The notes under the pieces were generated by a model. The model made no database searches. It was given only the letters and a program-made list of their open reading frames with translations, and had not been told where the DNA came from. From NCBI GenBank assembly GCA_937988885.1, contig CALKHR010000191.1, positions 1 through 64,000 of the forward strand: a stretch of 64,000 nucleotides of DNA, read 5' to 3'. The position numbers and the translations under genes are program-made. Shown here piece after piece: positions 25,485-35,589 of the stretch. The stretch is from an uncultured Roseiflexaceae bacterium (GTDB taxonomy: Bacteria > Chloroflexota > Chloroflexia > Chloroflexales > Roseiflexaceae). The stretch's first letter is position 1; each line of letters begins with the position of its first letter.

Positions 25485-28400
25485 TCATCTCGCACGAATC
25501 GCTGCAACAGCGACGTCATTCATCACAGCCCCAAGGGCTTGAAGAGCCGCACGCTGTGCCTCGGTGATTCCCGTTGCTCCAGCGATGTTCATCCTCGCAT
25601 ATGGGCCATCTGCGGTCAATGTGGCCAAACATGCACCAGTCTGAGCATCCCACAAGCGGATCGTCTCGTCGTCGCTGCCGCTGGCGAGCAGCGTACCATC
25701 GGGGCTGAAGGCCACACAGCGCACACACGCACGATGTCCTTGCAGAATCGCCAGTTCGGTTTGGGTCTGCACATTCCACAGGCGCACCGTTTGATCGGCA
25801 CTGGCACTGGCAAGCATCATCCCATTTGGGCTCCACACCACCGAAGTGACGTTATTCGTATGCCCAGAAAGGACGCCTATGGCAGCGTTGCCTGCGACAT
25901 CCCACAGGCGCACGGTCTTATCAGCGCTGCCACTTGCTAGGTAGGTGCCCGCTGGGTTGAACACGATGCTGTTGACGCCGCCTGTATGCCCTTTCAGGAT
26001 CGCCCGCTGGGTGTAGTTCGCCATATCCCAGAGCCAAATGGTTTGATCATCGCTGGCGCTCGCCAATGTCATTCCATCGGCACTAAACGCGACCGCCTTG
26101 ATCCAATCGGTATGGCCAGAAAGGAGATGTTGGGTTGTGCCGGTCGTCACATCCCAGATCCGTATGGTGATATCCTGACTGCCACTGGCAAGTAGCGTTG
26201 TCGTCGGGCTAAAGGCAACAGTGGTCACCCGCGCCGTATGCCCACGAAGGTCGGCCCACAGCTTGCCGCTACGCACCTCCCATAGTTGGATGAGACAATC
26301 GTTATTCGCACTGGCGATGAGCGTGCCCTCGGGACTGAACGCCAGCGACTCGACCCACCCGATATGATCGCGAAGCGTCGTCACGATCTGCCGTGACTGG
26401 ATGTTCCAGATCGACACCTCTTTGGCGTAACTGGTGTTCGCCAGCCTTGCGCCGTCGGGGCTGAAGGTGACGGCGCGAATGCCTTGGGTATAGCCTTGAA
26501 AACGCTGGCGTATATGGCCGTTCCTGGTGTCCCAAATGCGCACGGTGTGGTCGGTGCTATCGTTACTCGCCAACCAGATGCCGCTCGGGTCGAACGACAG
26601 CGACACGACGGCGCTTGTATGCCCCAGCAGGACGCGCTGGGTTTGTCCATTGCGCATATCCCAAAGGCGAATCGTCTGGTCGTCGCTCGCACTCGCCAAG
26701 GTTGTGCCATCGGGGCTAAACGCCAGCGCAGTGACCCAATCTTCGTGCCCGTGCAAGATGTGCCGTACGTCACCACTGTGCGCATCCCATATTCGCACGG
26801 TGCGATCGGCGCTCGCACTCGCCAACGTCGCCCCATCGGGGCTCCATGCCACTGCCCGCACACGATTGCTGTGACCTTGGAGCAGATGTCGCACTTCGCC
26901 ATTGGTCACATCCCATACCCGCACGGTGTGATCGGCGCTTGCACTGGCAATGAGCGAGCCATCGGGGCTCCATGCCACTGCCCGCACACGGCTGGTATGA
27001 CCTTGGAGCAGATGCCGCATTTCGCCACTTGTGGCATCCCACACCCGTACGGTATGGTCATCGCTGGCGCTGGCAATCAGCGCGCCGTCAGGACTCCAGG
27101 CCACTGAACGCACCCAGCTTTGATGCCCGACAAAGACCAGCCGGAAAGCCCCGCTTTCCGCATTCCAGATACGTATCGTTTGATCTTCGCTGGCGCTGGC
27201 AATCAGCGCGCCGTCGGGACTCCATGCCACCGACCAGACTCCCATCGTATGAGGAGTGAAGCGGCTGATCACCTGCATATCGGCGACGCGCATGATCTGC
27301 ACCATCCCTATGTCGGAGTAGAGAGCGAGAAGCGTGCCGGCTGGATTAAAGGCAACACCTTGGATCGAATGAAATGAATCCGTGAACATCGATCCAGTGA
27401 AATCGGCCCCGGCGAACGTTACATCGTGGACATGCACCCCACGTAGGTTGGCCTGCCAGATGCACAGGTTCGAGAAGTCGTAGCCACGCAACTCGCCATG
27501 TATCTGGAGCAACAGGTTGACGATGTTCCCAGCGGCGTAGCCAGGCCGTCGCACCCCCGCAGTTTGCAGTTGTGCCAACAGCCGCCGACACAGCGCAGCG
27601 ACGTTCTCCACACCCAAGTGTGCCACAAGTTGCTGCGCAATCGGCTCAAGGATCATGCGCACCTGACTCTGTCGCACATCTTCGTGGGCTTGGGCCTTAA
27701 TCAATGGATGGGAGTTGAAACGGTGGAGCGTTTCGCCCATCAACTCCTCGACGATCTGCGCTACGAATCGGTCGGTGACGTATTCCAACACCACATTCTG
27801 AAGCGTAAAGCCATCGCCGATTTTTTCGAGCAGCGATCGACGTTGCAGGGAATGGATCGCCTCCAACAAGGTGCGCTGCATCACGAGCTGGAGCAGATTC
27901 CTGTGAAGTTGCTCGATTGTGATCGGCTCCCGTTCGATCGCCAACCAGAGGAGTATCTCCTGCTCCAACGGGAAGAGCCGCTCAAACTGCTGGTCCAGCA
28001 CATCGCGAATATCATCAAAGATCGGCGTTTGGTGGCGCAAGAATGCCGCGATATTCCCCGCAAACAGGTCGCGGATCGTATCTGCGACCAAGCGCAGAGC
28101 AAGCGGGTTTCCAGAATACCTTTCGACCAGCGCACGCTGATCGCCGTTGGAAGCGGGGATGCCTTGTTCGTGCAAAATCGCCTGTCCCGCATCTGAACCA
28201 ACGCCAGAAAGCTGAAGTGAATGCACCGTCAGCAGTTCGCGTTCCAGTCGTACAAGATCGAAGGGACGCTCACGGCTCGTGATGAGCAAGCAGCTTTGGT
28301 GGCTCGTTTGGGCGATACGGAGGATCAGTTGGCCATAGTCGGCGTAGCCCTGGCGAAACGTGCCGGCCCGATGACCGCTTTGCAGGATACTCTCGAAATT

Positions 28401-29600
28401 ATCCAGCACCAGCAGAATGCGCTGTTGATGGAGCAGTTCGAGCACGAGATTGAGCCGCACATCAACATCATCTGGAAGGTGCGTGAGCGAGCGCTGCGAG
28501 AAGGTTTGCAGCAGGTCGGTCACTATGGTTTCCAGCGGTGGGGCGTTGAGCAACGAGCGCCAAATGACGTGAGTGAAATCGCTTCGGCAGGAGGCGACCA
28601 GTTTTGTGGCGAGTGTGGTTTTCCCGATTCCTCCCATTCCGAGCAGCGCCACAACTCGGCTACGATCACTTGTTATCCAATGCTCAACGGTCGTCTGCTC
28701 ATCTTGACGGCCATAGAAACTGCGCAGGCCGGGCGGCGCATCCCAATGCATTGCAACGGCACTGAACGGTTCGCCTTGCGTTGGCAGGATCGCTGTTGGC
28801 CTGCTGGTCTCCGTATGGAGCGCACCAGCGCGGATTCGCTGATACAGCTCGGTTGTTTCCGCAGCCGGGGTGATGCCAAGCTCATCGGTGAGCAGGCGAC
28901 AGAGCGTTTCGTACTGCATCAGTGCCTTATTCCGCTGCCCGCTCAGCGTCAGCGTGCGCATGAGAGAACGGTGCGCGCCTTCGTGCAGCGGTTCGAGGGC
29001 AATCAAACGTTGCGCATAGTCTTGGGCACGCTCAAACGCTCCTTGTTGCTCGGCGTACCACGCGAGCCGTTCAAGCGCCTCGATGATCTCGCGCTGAAGG
29101 ATCGATCGTTTTGCCTGCACCCATTCATCGAACAGGTCGCTATCGTCGATCGAGAAATATGCGAGAAACAGCCCACGATACAGGCCGATCGCTTCATCCA
29201 AACGCTGCATACACTCTGGGCATGTCCCAACGTCGGTGTGGTCGTGCGAGCGAACGGCTGCAAGGTGTTGGCTCAACGCAGTTACATCGACCCAAACATT
29301 ACTTGCCTGGTTGAACTGGATTGTCTGGCGCGATACAAGGAGAAACGACTGTGTGGCGTCGTACCCTCCAAGCGCCTGACGAATGTACAGCAGTGTCTGG
29401 CTCAGGTTGTGAAGAGCCATTCGCTCTGGTTGGTCGGGCCAGAGCAGCCCAGCGAGTTCGCTTCGAGTATGGGGATGGTGTGCTTCAACGGCGAGGTAGA
29501 CCAATAGCGCTTGAGCCTTGGCACTGCGAAAGCTCTGGATTTGCCGACCGTCCAACGTGACCTGAAGCGTACCGAGCAATGAGAGGCGCAAGCGACTCAT
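25485..29600 (-). CDS. SARP-type BTAD / NB-ARC STAND regulator with WD40 propellers
   Basis: A 1371-residue signalling protein. Order: winged-helix OmpR/SARP-like DNA-binding domain (about 1-95, LSLLGTLQVTLDGRQIQSFR), BTAD helical domain (about 100-255), NB-ARC ATPase with Walker A GMGGIGKTT (K327) and Walker B LLVLDNFE (D400), winged-helix/helical arm, a short pentapeptide-like stretch (NLCIWQANLRGVHVHDVTFA), then 14 WD40 repeats ending near 1340. STAND ATPases switch on when the sensor repeats bind a ligand; the SARP domain suggests that the output is transcription. Divergent to the radical-SAM/transporter pair at 30043, with about 440 bases between. The target is unknown. Confidence 0.92.
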   Translation of the reverse strand: MSRLRLSLLGTLQVTLDGRQIQSFRSAKAQALLVYLAVEAHHPHTRSELAGLLWPDQPERMALHNLSQTLLYIRQALGGYDATQSFLLVSRQTIQFNQASNVWVDVTALSQHLAAVRSHDHTDVGTCPECMQRLDEAIGLYRGLFLAYFSIDDSDLFDEWVQAKRSILQREIIEALERLAWYAEQQGAFERAQDYAQRLIALEPLHEGAHRSLMRTLTLSGQRNKALMQYETLCRLLTDELGITPAAETTELYQRIRAGALHTETSRPTAILPTQGEPFSAVAMHWDAPPGLRSFYGRQDEQTTVEHWITSDRSRVVALLGMGGIGKTTLATKLVASCRSDFTHVIWRSLLNAPPLETIVTDLLQTFSQRSLTHLPDDVDVRLNLVLELLHQQRILLVLDNFESILQSGHRAGTFRQGYADYGQLILRIAQTSHQSCLLITSRERPFDLVRLERELLTVHSLQLSGVGSDAGQAILHEQGIPASNGDQRALVERYSGNPLALRLVADTIRDLFAGNIAAFLRHQTPIFDDIRDVLDQQFERLFPLEQEILLWLAIEREPITIEQLHRNLLQLVMQRTLLEAIHSLQRRSLLEKIGDGFTLQNVVLEYVTDRFVAQIVEELMGETLHRFNSHPLIKAQAHEDVRQSQVRMILEPIAQQLVAHLGVENVAALCRRLLAQLQTAGVRRPGYAAGNIVNLLLQIHGELRGYDFSNLCIWQANLRGVHVHDVTFAGADFTGSMFTDSFHSIQGVAFNPAGTLLALYSDIGMVQIMRVADMQVISRFTPHTMGVWSVAWSPDGALIASASEDQTIRIWNAESGAFRLVFVGHQSWVRSVAWSPDGALIASASDDHTVRVWDATSGEMRHLLQGHTSRVRAVAWSPDGSLIASASADHTVRVWDVTNGEVRHLLQGHSNRVRAVAWSPDGATLASASADRTVRIWDAHSGDVRHILHGHEDWVTALAFSPDGTTLASASDDQTIRLWDMRNGQTQRVLLGHTSAVVSLSFDPSGIWLASNDSTDHTVRIWDTRNGHIRQRFQGYTQGIRAVTFSPDGARLANTSYAKEVSIWNIQSRQIVTTLRDHIGWVESLAFSPEGTLIASANNDCLIQLWEVRSGKLWADLRGHTARVTTVAFSPTTTLLASGSQDITIRIWDVTTGTTQHLLSGHTDWIKAVAFSADGMTLASASDDQTIWLWDMANYTQRAILKGHTGGVNSIVFNPAGTYLASGSADKTVRLWDVAGNAAIGVLSGHTNNVTSVVWSPNGMMLASASADQTVRLWNVQTQTELAILQGHRACVRCVAFSPDGTLLASGSDDETIRLWDAQTGACLATLTADGPYARMNIAGATGITEAQRAALQALGAVMNDVAVAAIRAR

Positions 29601-30042
29601 GCGTTTCTATCCTACAGCTGCAAAAAGTCTATCTGCGATGATAGTGTGATGATAGTTTGAGGATTGTGTCTCAATATTATGGCACATACTACCAAACGCG
29701 ACAAGGCTATCTTCATAAGAATCAGAAAGGATCAGGACGTGCTTAGCTGCGAGCTTTCGCCCAAATGGGCCATACCTCCAGGCGCAACGCTGCATCTATC
29801 GGTCCATTAGCAAACGAGTAGGTAGTCATCAACACCAGGCATTGTAATCGTGCAACATCAACATAGGACATCTCTGTCCAGAAGTACCACAGCGGTACAG
29901 CGACACACAGAAGCTTTCTTCATCCCCATGTCCTGTGCCGCTGTGACGCATACTCTTTTAGCCATCACATACCTAATCGATTCTACCCATCTTGCCTGAA
30001 GCTGAGGAAGAATTTATTTTTCCTACACAATACGAGGCCTCT
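29601..30042. other. Divergent regulatory gap between the STAND regulator and the radical-SAM gene
   Basis: A 442-base gap, AT-richer than its neighbours. No gene, RNA or strong inverted repeat was recognised. It must hold the promoters of both divergent units. A TTG-initiated extension of the right-hand gene into 29992 is possible but lacks a ribosome site. Confidence 0.4.
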
Positions 30043-30999
30043 ATGCAGACGCTTCCCATTGTTCCGATGCATACGACGGTAGACAGCTCCCCCGAAGACC
30101 AAACTCTGGCATTTACCTTTGCCCTTACAGCTCCAGATCAACAGGTCGACGTTGTGTATCTGGATCGCCTCCACGAGGTTCATATCAATCTCGCACTTGG
30201 CCGCCTGTGTTCGATTGGCTGCCGCGAGTGCAGCGCGACGAAGCTTGGTCGCACGACTCCCGCCGCGTTACGTGGCAACCTTTCACCTGAAGCAGTGGGC
30301 CAGAAGGTGAAGCGCATGGTTACACATCTGGCTCCGATGCTCTATGGTCGCCCCCTGGTCATTAGCACGATGAATGATGGCGACCCGCTCACACGACCGG
30401 TGCACGACCTGATCAAAACGGTGCAGCAGATCCAGCGAGCATGCGCCGATGAACACGTGCTGCTGGATCGGATCAACTTGTCTTCATCCCTCATCGCAGC
30501 CAAAAGCGAGAAGATTATTGAGCTTGCCGATCGCTATCATACGGCGTTCGGATGGCATCTCGTACAGATACAAGCCAGTTTATTGGCAACGAGTGTCAAA
30601 CGCAATATTTTCGCTGGCGACGCAAGCCAACTCGCAGTGATCGCAGAGGCATTGTCCTATTACCGCAAAGCCATGCGCGCAGCGACGGGGCGCGGCGAGG
30701 TGTGGGTGAACTATGTGGCCGTGAAGCAGGGTGATTTTGGGCGTGCCGATGGAGCAAATCAGCTTGAATCGATTGCGCGGGTCGCCGAAACACTGCGGCG
30801 GGTCGCGCCACAGGTCAAGCTGAAGATCACCCGTGGGACGGTCGATGATCTCGATGGGTGGCAGCAGCTTGACGACGATGACTACGAGCATTTTCTTGAA
30901 GCCGTCCTCGCACGTTGGGGTTCACAGCTCGCGATTTACAGTCCAGATCGCAGAGGATTACCATCTGTCCAGCACCGCTGTGGCCGCATTCAAGGATAA
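30043..30999 (+). CDS. RlmN/Cfr-like radical SAM protein, divergent
   Basis: About 318 residues from the ATG at 30043 (GAGG site 5 bases upstream). The cluster motif C56-x3-C60-x2-C63 (CSIGCREC) is followed by a stretch resembling the G...RNLT..E...QV motif of RlmN (here LRGNLSPEAVGQKV). NDGDPLTRPVHDL lies where RlmN has GMGEPL. The C-terminus HRCGRIQG resembles the RlmN/Cfr ending CGQL that holds the methyl-carrying cysteine (here C313). The Cys that normally lies just before the cluster motif is absent. The RlmN N-terminal accessory domain seems short or missing. So either a methyltransferase with a changed target or a different radical reaction. It forms a unit with the transporter 23 bases downstream. 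Confidence 0.7.
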   Translation: MQTLPIVPMHTTVDSSPEDQTLAFTFALTAPDQQVDVVYLDRLHEVHINLALGRLCSIGCRECSATKLGRTTPAALRGNLSPEAVGQKVKRMVTHLAPMLYGRPLVISTMNDGDPLTRPVHDLIKTVQQIQRACADEHVLLDRINLSSSLIAAKSEKIIELADRYHTAFGWHLVQIQASLLATSVKRNIFAGDASQLAVIAEALSYYRKAMRAATGRGEVWVNYVAVKQGDFGRADGANQLESIARVAETLRRVAPQVKLKITRGTVDDLDGWQQLDDDDYEHFLEAVLARWGSQLAIYSPDRRGLPSVQHRCGRIQG

Positions 31000-31022
31000 A
31001 AGATGCAGAAAGAAGGTATCGT

Positions 31023-31850
31023 ATGGTCACGTTGGTTGTGATTTCTCTAACTGCGTATATTGCGATAGCCTTACTGTTCAAAGCAGCCTCGCCACGTACC
31101 CGACCTGACCAGTTAGTCATGGTTGCGCTCAGCAGTGTCGCGGTGCTCTCCGCCGTGATGATGATTATACGTAGTGAGTGGAATGGGACGTGGTTGGGCG
31201 CTCTGATTGCGATTGTTTCTGGGATGCTCTTCTACTTCGCCTCGATCTTCCGTGTGCGCGCCCTCGCGAAGACGCCAGTCTCGCTGGTGTTCGCCGTCAC
31301 CAACCTCGATCTTGTGGTATCAGGCGCGCTGGCGCTGCTCATCCCGATCTTCGGGCAGTCGCTCACGATCTGGCAAATCCTCGCACTTATTACTGCCGCC
31401 TCGGCCATTCTGATCGGTGGGCAGATTCGGGGCGCGGATCACGTCTCAGCCGATACATTTATCTCGCTAGCGCTGCTCTCTGGCGCATCGATCGGCTTTG
31501 TGCTGTACGCATACTTCTTCCCGACGGCGCTGCTCTTCTTCATTCTGCTCGATCATCTGGCTGGCGTGGCGCTCAATGGCCGCACGCTCTTGACAGTGAA
31601 TCGCAGTGAGATCGGCTGGGGCATTGTTGTGGGCATCTGTATGTTTGTTGGCTTCTGGTCGCTCCTGCAAGCGCTCGCCCTGAGCGCCAACAATGTGTCG
31701 TTGGTTCTGCTCGTGTTGAGCATGAAGACGCCGTTTATCGCGCTGTTGGCCGTGCCGCTGTTCCGCGAACGCGTGACATGGGCGAAGTTCGGCGCGGTTG
31801 GCCTAGCGACGCTCTCATTGATCCTGTGGGAAGCGGGCACTTACTTCTAA
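31023..31850 (+). CDS. EamA/DMT-superfamily transporter
   Basis: A 275-residue integral membrane protein with about ten hydrophobic helices in two halves. The first half contains GALIAIVSGMLFYFASIFRV, the second LSANNVSLVLLVLSMKTPFI and GAVGLATLSLILWEAGTYF. Drug/metabolite exporters have this plan. The ATG at 31023 follows AGAAGG. It probably exports the product of, or is regulated with, the upstream radical SAM protein; the substrate is unknown. Confidence 0.8.
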   Translation: MVTLVVISLTAYIAIALLFKAASPRTRPDQLVMVALSSVAVLSAVMMIIRSEWNGTWLGALIAIVSGMLFYFASIFRVRALAKTPVSLVFAVTNLDLVVSGALALLIPIFGQSLTIWQILALITAASAILIGGQIRGADHVSADTFISLALLSGASIGFVLYAYFFPTALLFFILLDHLAGVALNGRTLLTVNRSEIGWGIVVGICMFVGFWSLLQALALSANNVSLVLLVLSMKTPFIALLAVPLFRERVTWAKFGAVGLATLSLILWEAGTYF

Positions 31851-31915
31851 ACGCGTATCCTATTGGCTTGTCGTTCGCTTTCGCAAGGTGCACTCCGCTT
31901 CTTCGAGGACGCATG

Positions 31916-32127
31916 TTATACCAAATCCGAATGATTATTTACACAAATGGTACGTGAATGATATAGCGTGATGTTGGTGTTCAACTGATACTCACATCTC
32001 CCGAAACAGGTGATGTCGAGGCGCTGCTACGCGCAGCGCCTCGACATCACAAAACGAAGAGAGTACCTTGCTGCCGCAGGCGAAAACAACTCCCATCATT
32101 GCCACTATCCAACCGGATTCGGTATAA
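31916..32127. mobile_element. MITE-like element, copy 1
   Basis: A 212-bp element with imperfect terminal inverted repeats: the left end TTATACCAAATCCGAATG matches the right end read in reverse, TTATACCGAATCCGGTTG, at 15 of 18 positions. An internal perfect hairpin of 17 bp lies at 32011-32049 (TGATGTCGAGGCGCTGC and complement). A second copy lies at 60947-61154. It has no coding capacity. It occupies the gap between the transporter and the protease genes (31851-32250), which holds nothing else recognisable. Confidence 0.75.
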
Positions 32128-32250
32128 GTACGTGGCCAACCGATGTTATGCCAGTATCGTCCTCTCCAAAAGCCACGTTATACAATATGTACGGACAACG
32201 GACGAACAGGAAGGGCTACTCGCTGGCCTACTCGAGCCAAAGGGAGTTGT

Positions 32251-35200
32251 ATGAATCGCCGCTGGTTACTGCTTCTGCTTGCGTTGCTGGCTGTCAGCGC
32301 GCTCTCCAACCCCACCTATGCCCAACCGCCCAAACCGCCTGCCCGCTCGGACGCTTTCCCTTCGCCAAATGAGGTGCTGGTGGGGCTACGTTCTACGAAT
32401 CCCAAGGCCGCGCTTCAGGGCATTCTGGCGCGCGCCGAGGCAGCCGAGGCAGTTCGGCAGCTCGATACCCGAATGACTGCGACACTCCTGCAAAGCGTGG
32501 CAGCCGTCTCGGTGTTGAAGGTGGGCCTGCGCCCCGGCGCGAATCCGCTCGACGTGGCGGCGCGCCTCACGGCGCTGCCGGGGGTTGCCTGGGCATCGCC
32601 CAATTGGGTCTATACCTATGATCCACGCGAGTTGACGCCGAACGACCCTAGCTACGCCGCTCAGTATCACCATACGCTGATGGAGGTCGACGACGCCTGG
32701 GATGCCTTTACAAGCAGCGCCCCTGGTGCTGGCGTGTTGATCGGCATCGCCGACAACGGCGTGCTGATCAGCCACCCGGATCTGGCGCCGAATGTGTGGA
32801 CCAACCCGCATGACCCGCCTGGCGGCGGCGACAATGATGGAAATGGCTATGTCGACGATCTCAATGGTTGGGATTTTGTCTCCAACGACAACAATCCGAA
32901 CCATGTGGGCACAGATGACCATGGTACGCATGTTGCCGGCATCGCGGTGGCGCGCACCAACAACGGCACTGGCATCGCCGGGGTTGCCGGCGGCAATGGA
33001 GCCCAGGCCGGCGCGCGGCTGCTGCCGCTCCGCTTCTATGGCAGCGATGGCGGCTTTACCTCCGAGATGATCGTCAAAGCATTTATCTATACCGTCGATA
33101 TGGCCGAAGCCAACGGCCTCAAGCCGGTGATCAACAACAGCTCGAAAATCGACGGCCTGGTTGGCGACCAGGCGGTGATGGCTGTGTTCGACGAGATGTA
33201 TGCGCGTGGCGGGCTGTTCTTTAACTCGGCTGGCAACGACAGCAGGCAGAACCCGGAGCGCCAGGTGTTCGAGCAGATCATGCTGGTGGCCAACACCAAC
33301 AGCAGCGACATACGCAACTCCGACAGCAACTATGGCGATGGGATCGATATCGCCGCGCCTGGCATGAATATCCTCTCGACTGTGCCAAGCGGCACCAATG
33401 CGACGGGGTATGACATTTTATCCGGCACTTCGATGGCCTCGCCAAACGCAGCTGGCGTGGCCGCGCTGATCTGGTCGCGCTTCCCCAACTACACCCGCGA
33501 CCAGGTGGTGGCGACGCTTGTGGCCAGCGCCGATAACATCGACGCACAAAACCCCGGCTTCATCGACCAACTTGGTGCCGGGCGGGCCAACGCCCGCCGG
33601 GCGCTTACTGAGGCTGTGCCACCACCACGTTTTGGGGCGCTGAGCGGCCTTCCCACCGAGGGCGGGATATCAGAAGGCAGTATCTCCAGCTTCTCGCTGC
33701 GGATACGCCATATCCTCGATGCGACAACGGTAGTCCCCAGTAGCTTCGAGCTGCGCGGCGCAGGTCTCGACGGCAGCTTCGGCACCGCCGACGATCTGCT
33801 TGTGCCGCTGGCGATTAATAACGGCAGGCCCTACCGGATCGGTACCAACCGGTTAACCTTCACGATCGCCGAGGATCTGCCGCCCGGCGACTACCGCTTC
33901 ACGGCCCGTGCCGCCAGCCTGCGCGATCCGTTCGGCAAGCCGCTCGACGGCAATGGGGATGGCATTGGCGGCGATAATTTTGTGCGCAACTTCAGCATCA
34001 CCTACCCGATCTCGGGCCGGCTATTTGAGGATTGGGATGGTGACGGCAGTTACGACCCCGGTGAGCCGATCCTGACCACAAGCGTGGGGACTGTGTTTAT
34101 CGACCAGAATGGCAATGGGCAACTTGACCACATACAAATTGATCAGGCTGCCACCGGCCTACCGTTGAGCATTCCCGACGGCGACCTAGGCGGCGTCAAC
34201 TCGCAGATAGTGGTTAGCGGCGCTTTTCCAATCAGAGATCTTGACGTGGCAGTTGACGTGGCTCATCCATACGTATCCGATCTGCGTCTACAGCTCACGG
34301 GGCCGGGTGGAACGACAGTGACTCTGGTCGATGGGCGAGGCGGGAGTGGTGACAACTTCACTGGGACAATTTTCGACGACCAAGCGGCAACGCCGATCGC
34401 ATCTGGCAGCGCGCCGTTTACTGGTCGCTTTCGCCCCGAAGAGCCGCTCAGCCTCTTCGAGCAACAAGCAGCCAATGGCACCTGGACGCTCAATATTAGG
34501 GATGACTTTGCTGTCGACCCCGGTGAGTTGCTCAGCTGGCGGCTGATCGCGATAACAGGAGATCCACAGGCCACACAGACCTCATTTGGCGATTTCCTGT
34601 TTACAAAGCTCACTACCGGAACCCACAAGTTGATAGTGTCCCCCGCCGCCAACTGGCGGCTCACAACCCCTTCCTCGCGTACGATCGTTCGACCGGACAC
34701 CAACACCTTCTTTAAGGATCAGAACTTCGGTCTGGCCCGCCAGAATGCAATCTATGGCTATGCCTACGAAGACACGGATCAGGATGGCGTGCGCGACCCA
34801 ACCGAGGCAGGTATCGCCGGGGTCAGGGTGTTTCTCGACCTGGATGGCGATGGCATAGCCGACGCGGACGAGCCCTCGGCCCTGAGCGATTCTGCTGGCC
34901 GCTATCGTCTGGTTGATCTGGCACCGGGCAGCGGCACGTTGCGCCAGGTGGCGCCAGTTGGCCGCCGTGTCACCGGCCCGGCGCAGGGCTATGCCATCAC
35001 GATCGCATCTGGGCAGACGCTGTTTGGGCGCGACTTCGGTAGCCTGGCCGACACACAGCCGCCCACGGCAACCCTCAGCCGACAGATCGCGCCACAGGGG
35101 GCGGCGACGGTGACAATCAGCTTTAGCGAGCCGGTGACAGGTTTTAACCTGGCTGACCTGACATTGCGACGTGACACCAGCACGCTCTCGCTCAGCGGTG

Positions 35201-35424
35201 CGATCCTCGACGGCAGCGGTGCCAGTTACACCCTGCGCATCCCGGCGCTGAAAGTAGCCGCGCCCGGCACCTACGAGCTACGGCTGAGAGCGAGCGGTAC
35301 CGGCATCATCGACCATGCCGGTAACGCGCTCGCCGCCGATGCTACAACCAACTGGTCGCGTTCAGCTAACGATCCACTGCCGCCTGCGTTGTTTTTGCCG
35401 CTACTTTTGGCGGGCGGGCAGTAG
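32251..35424 (+). CDS. Secreted subtilisin-family (S8) protease with P domain and SdrD-like B domain
   Basis: A 1057-residue secreted protease. Signal peptide LLLLLALLAVSALSNPTYAQ, propeptide-like region (about 38-125), S8 catalytic domain with D168 (IADNGV), H224 (DDHGTHVAGI), oxyanion N329 and S394 (SGTSMASPNA). A proprotein-convertase P domain follows (about 640-760), then an SdrD-B-like domain (YGYAYEDTDQDGVRDPTEAG), a Big-type domain (PPTATLSRQIAPQGAATVTI) and the C-terminal tag ALFLPLLLAGGQ. The start at 32251 is set by the signal peptide and GGGAG. It degrades extracellular protein, perhaps for predation or nutrient uptake. Confidence 0.93.
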   Translation: MNRRWLLLLLALLAVSALSNPTYAQPPKPPARSDAFPSPNEVLVGLRSTNPKAALQGILARAEAAEAVRQLDTRMTATLLQSVAAVSVLKVGLRPGANPLDVAARLTALPGVAWASPNWVYTYDPRELTPNDPSYAAQYHHTLMEVDDAWDAFTSSAPGAGVLIGIADNGVLISHPDLAPNVWTNPHDPPGGGDNDGNGYVDDLNGWDFVSNDNNPNHVGTDDHGTHVAGIAVARTNNGTGIAGVAGGNGAQAGARLLPLRFYGSDGGFTSEMIVKAFIYTVDMAEANGLKPVINNSSKIDGLVGDQAVMAVFDEMYARGGLFFNSAGNDSRQNPERQVFEQIMLVANTNSSDIRNSDSNYGDGIDIAAPGMNILSTVPSGTNATGYDILSGTSMASPNAAGVAALIWSRFPNYTRDQVVATLVASADNIDAQNPGFIDQLGAGRANARRALTEAVPPPRFGALSGLPTEGGISEGSISSFSLRIRHILDATTVVPSSFELRGAGLDGSFGTADDLLVPLAINNGRPYRIGTNRLTFTIAEDLPPGDYRFTARAASLRDPFGKPLDGNGDGIGGDNFVRNFSITYPISGRLFEDWDGDGSYDPGEPILTTSVGTVFIDQNGNGQLDHIQIDQAATGLPLSIPDGDLGGVNSQIVVSGAFPIRDLDVAVDVAHPYVSDLRLQLTGPGGTTVTLVDGRGGSGDNFTGTIFDDQAATPIASGSAPFTGRFRPEEPLSLFEQQAANGTWTLNIRDDFAVDPGELLSWRLIAITGDPQATQTSFGDFLFTKLTTGTHKLIVSPAANWRLTTPSSRTIVRPDTNTFFKDQNFGLARQNAIYGYAYEDTDQDGVRDPTEAGIAGVRVFLDLDGDGIADADEPSALSDSAGRYRLVDLAPGSGTLRQVAPVGRRVTGPAQGYAITIASGQTLFGRDFGSLADTQPPTATLSRQIAPQGAATVTISFSEPVTGFNLADLTLRRDTSTLSLSGAILDGSGASYTLRIPALKVAAPGTYELRLRASGTGIIDHAGNALAADATTNWSRSANDPLPPALFLPLLLAGGQ

Positions 35425-35445
35425 TGCAAGGATCCGATGTTTGTG

Positions 35446-35479
35446 GTGTCGGTTTTCGCCAGTGTGCGAAAACCGACAC
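35446..35479. terminator. Hairpin after the protease gene
   Basis: Perfect 14-bp stem GTGTCGGTTTTCGC/GCGAAAACCGACAC with a 6-base loop, 22 bases after the protease stop. Confidence 0.7.
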
Positions 35480-35521
35480 TGCTCAGTGCAATGCGGCGAT
35501 AGGGACACTACGCCTGGAAAG

Positions 35522-35552
35522 GAGAGGTTTCGTAGCTGCCCTACGAAACCTC
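35522..35552. terminator. Hairpin between convergent genes
   Basis: Perfect 13-bp stem AGAGGTTTCGTAG/CTACGAAACCTCT with a 5-base loop. It lies after the minus-strand beta-helix gene that ends at 35590. Confidence 0.7.
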
Positions 35553-35589
35553 TTCTGCATGGCACAATCCGCTTATTCGAGGACGCATG

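Noticed and set aside
28221..29507. 428-codon frame opposite the STAND regulator
   Set aside because: Low-plausibility translation; BTAD and NB-ARC motifs are on the opposite strand.
29601..30042. tRNA or small RNA in the divergent gap
   Set aside because: No cloverleaf-like or stable hairpin structure was recognised.
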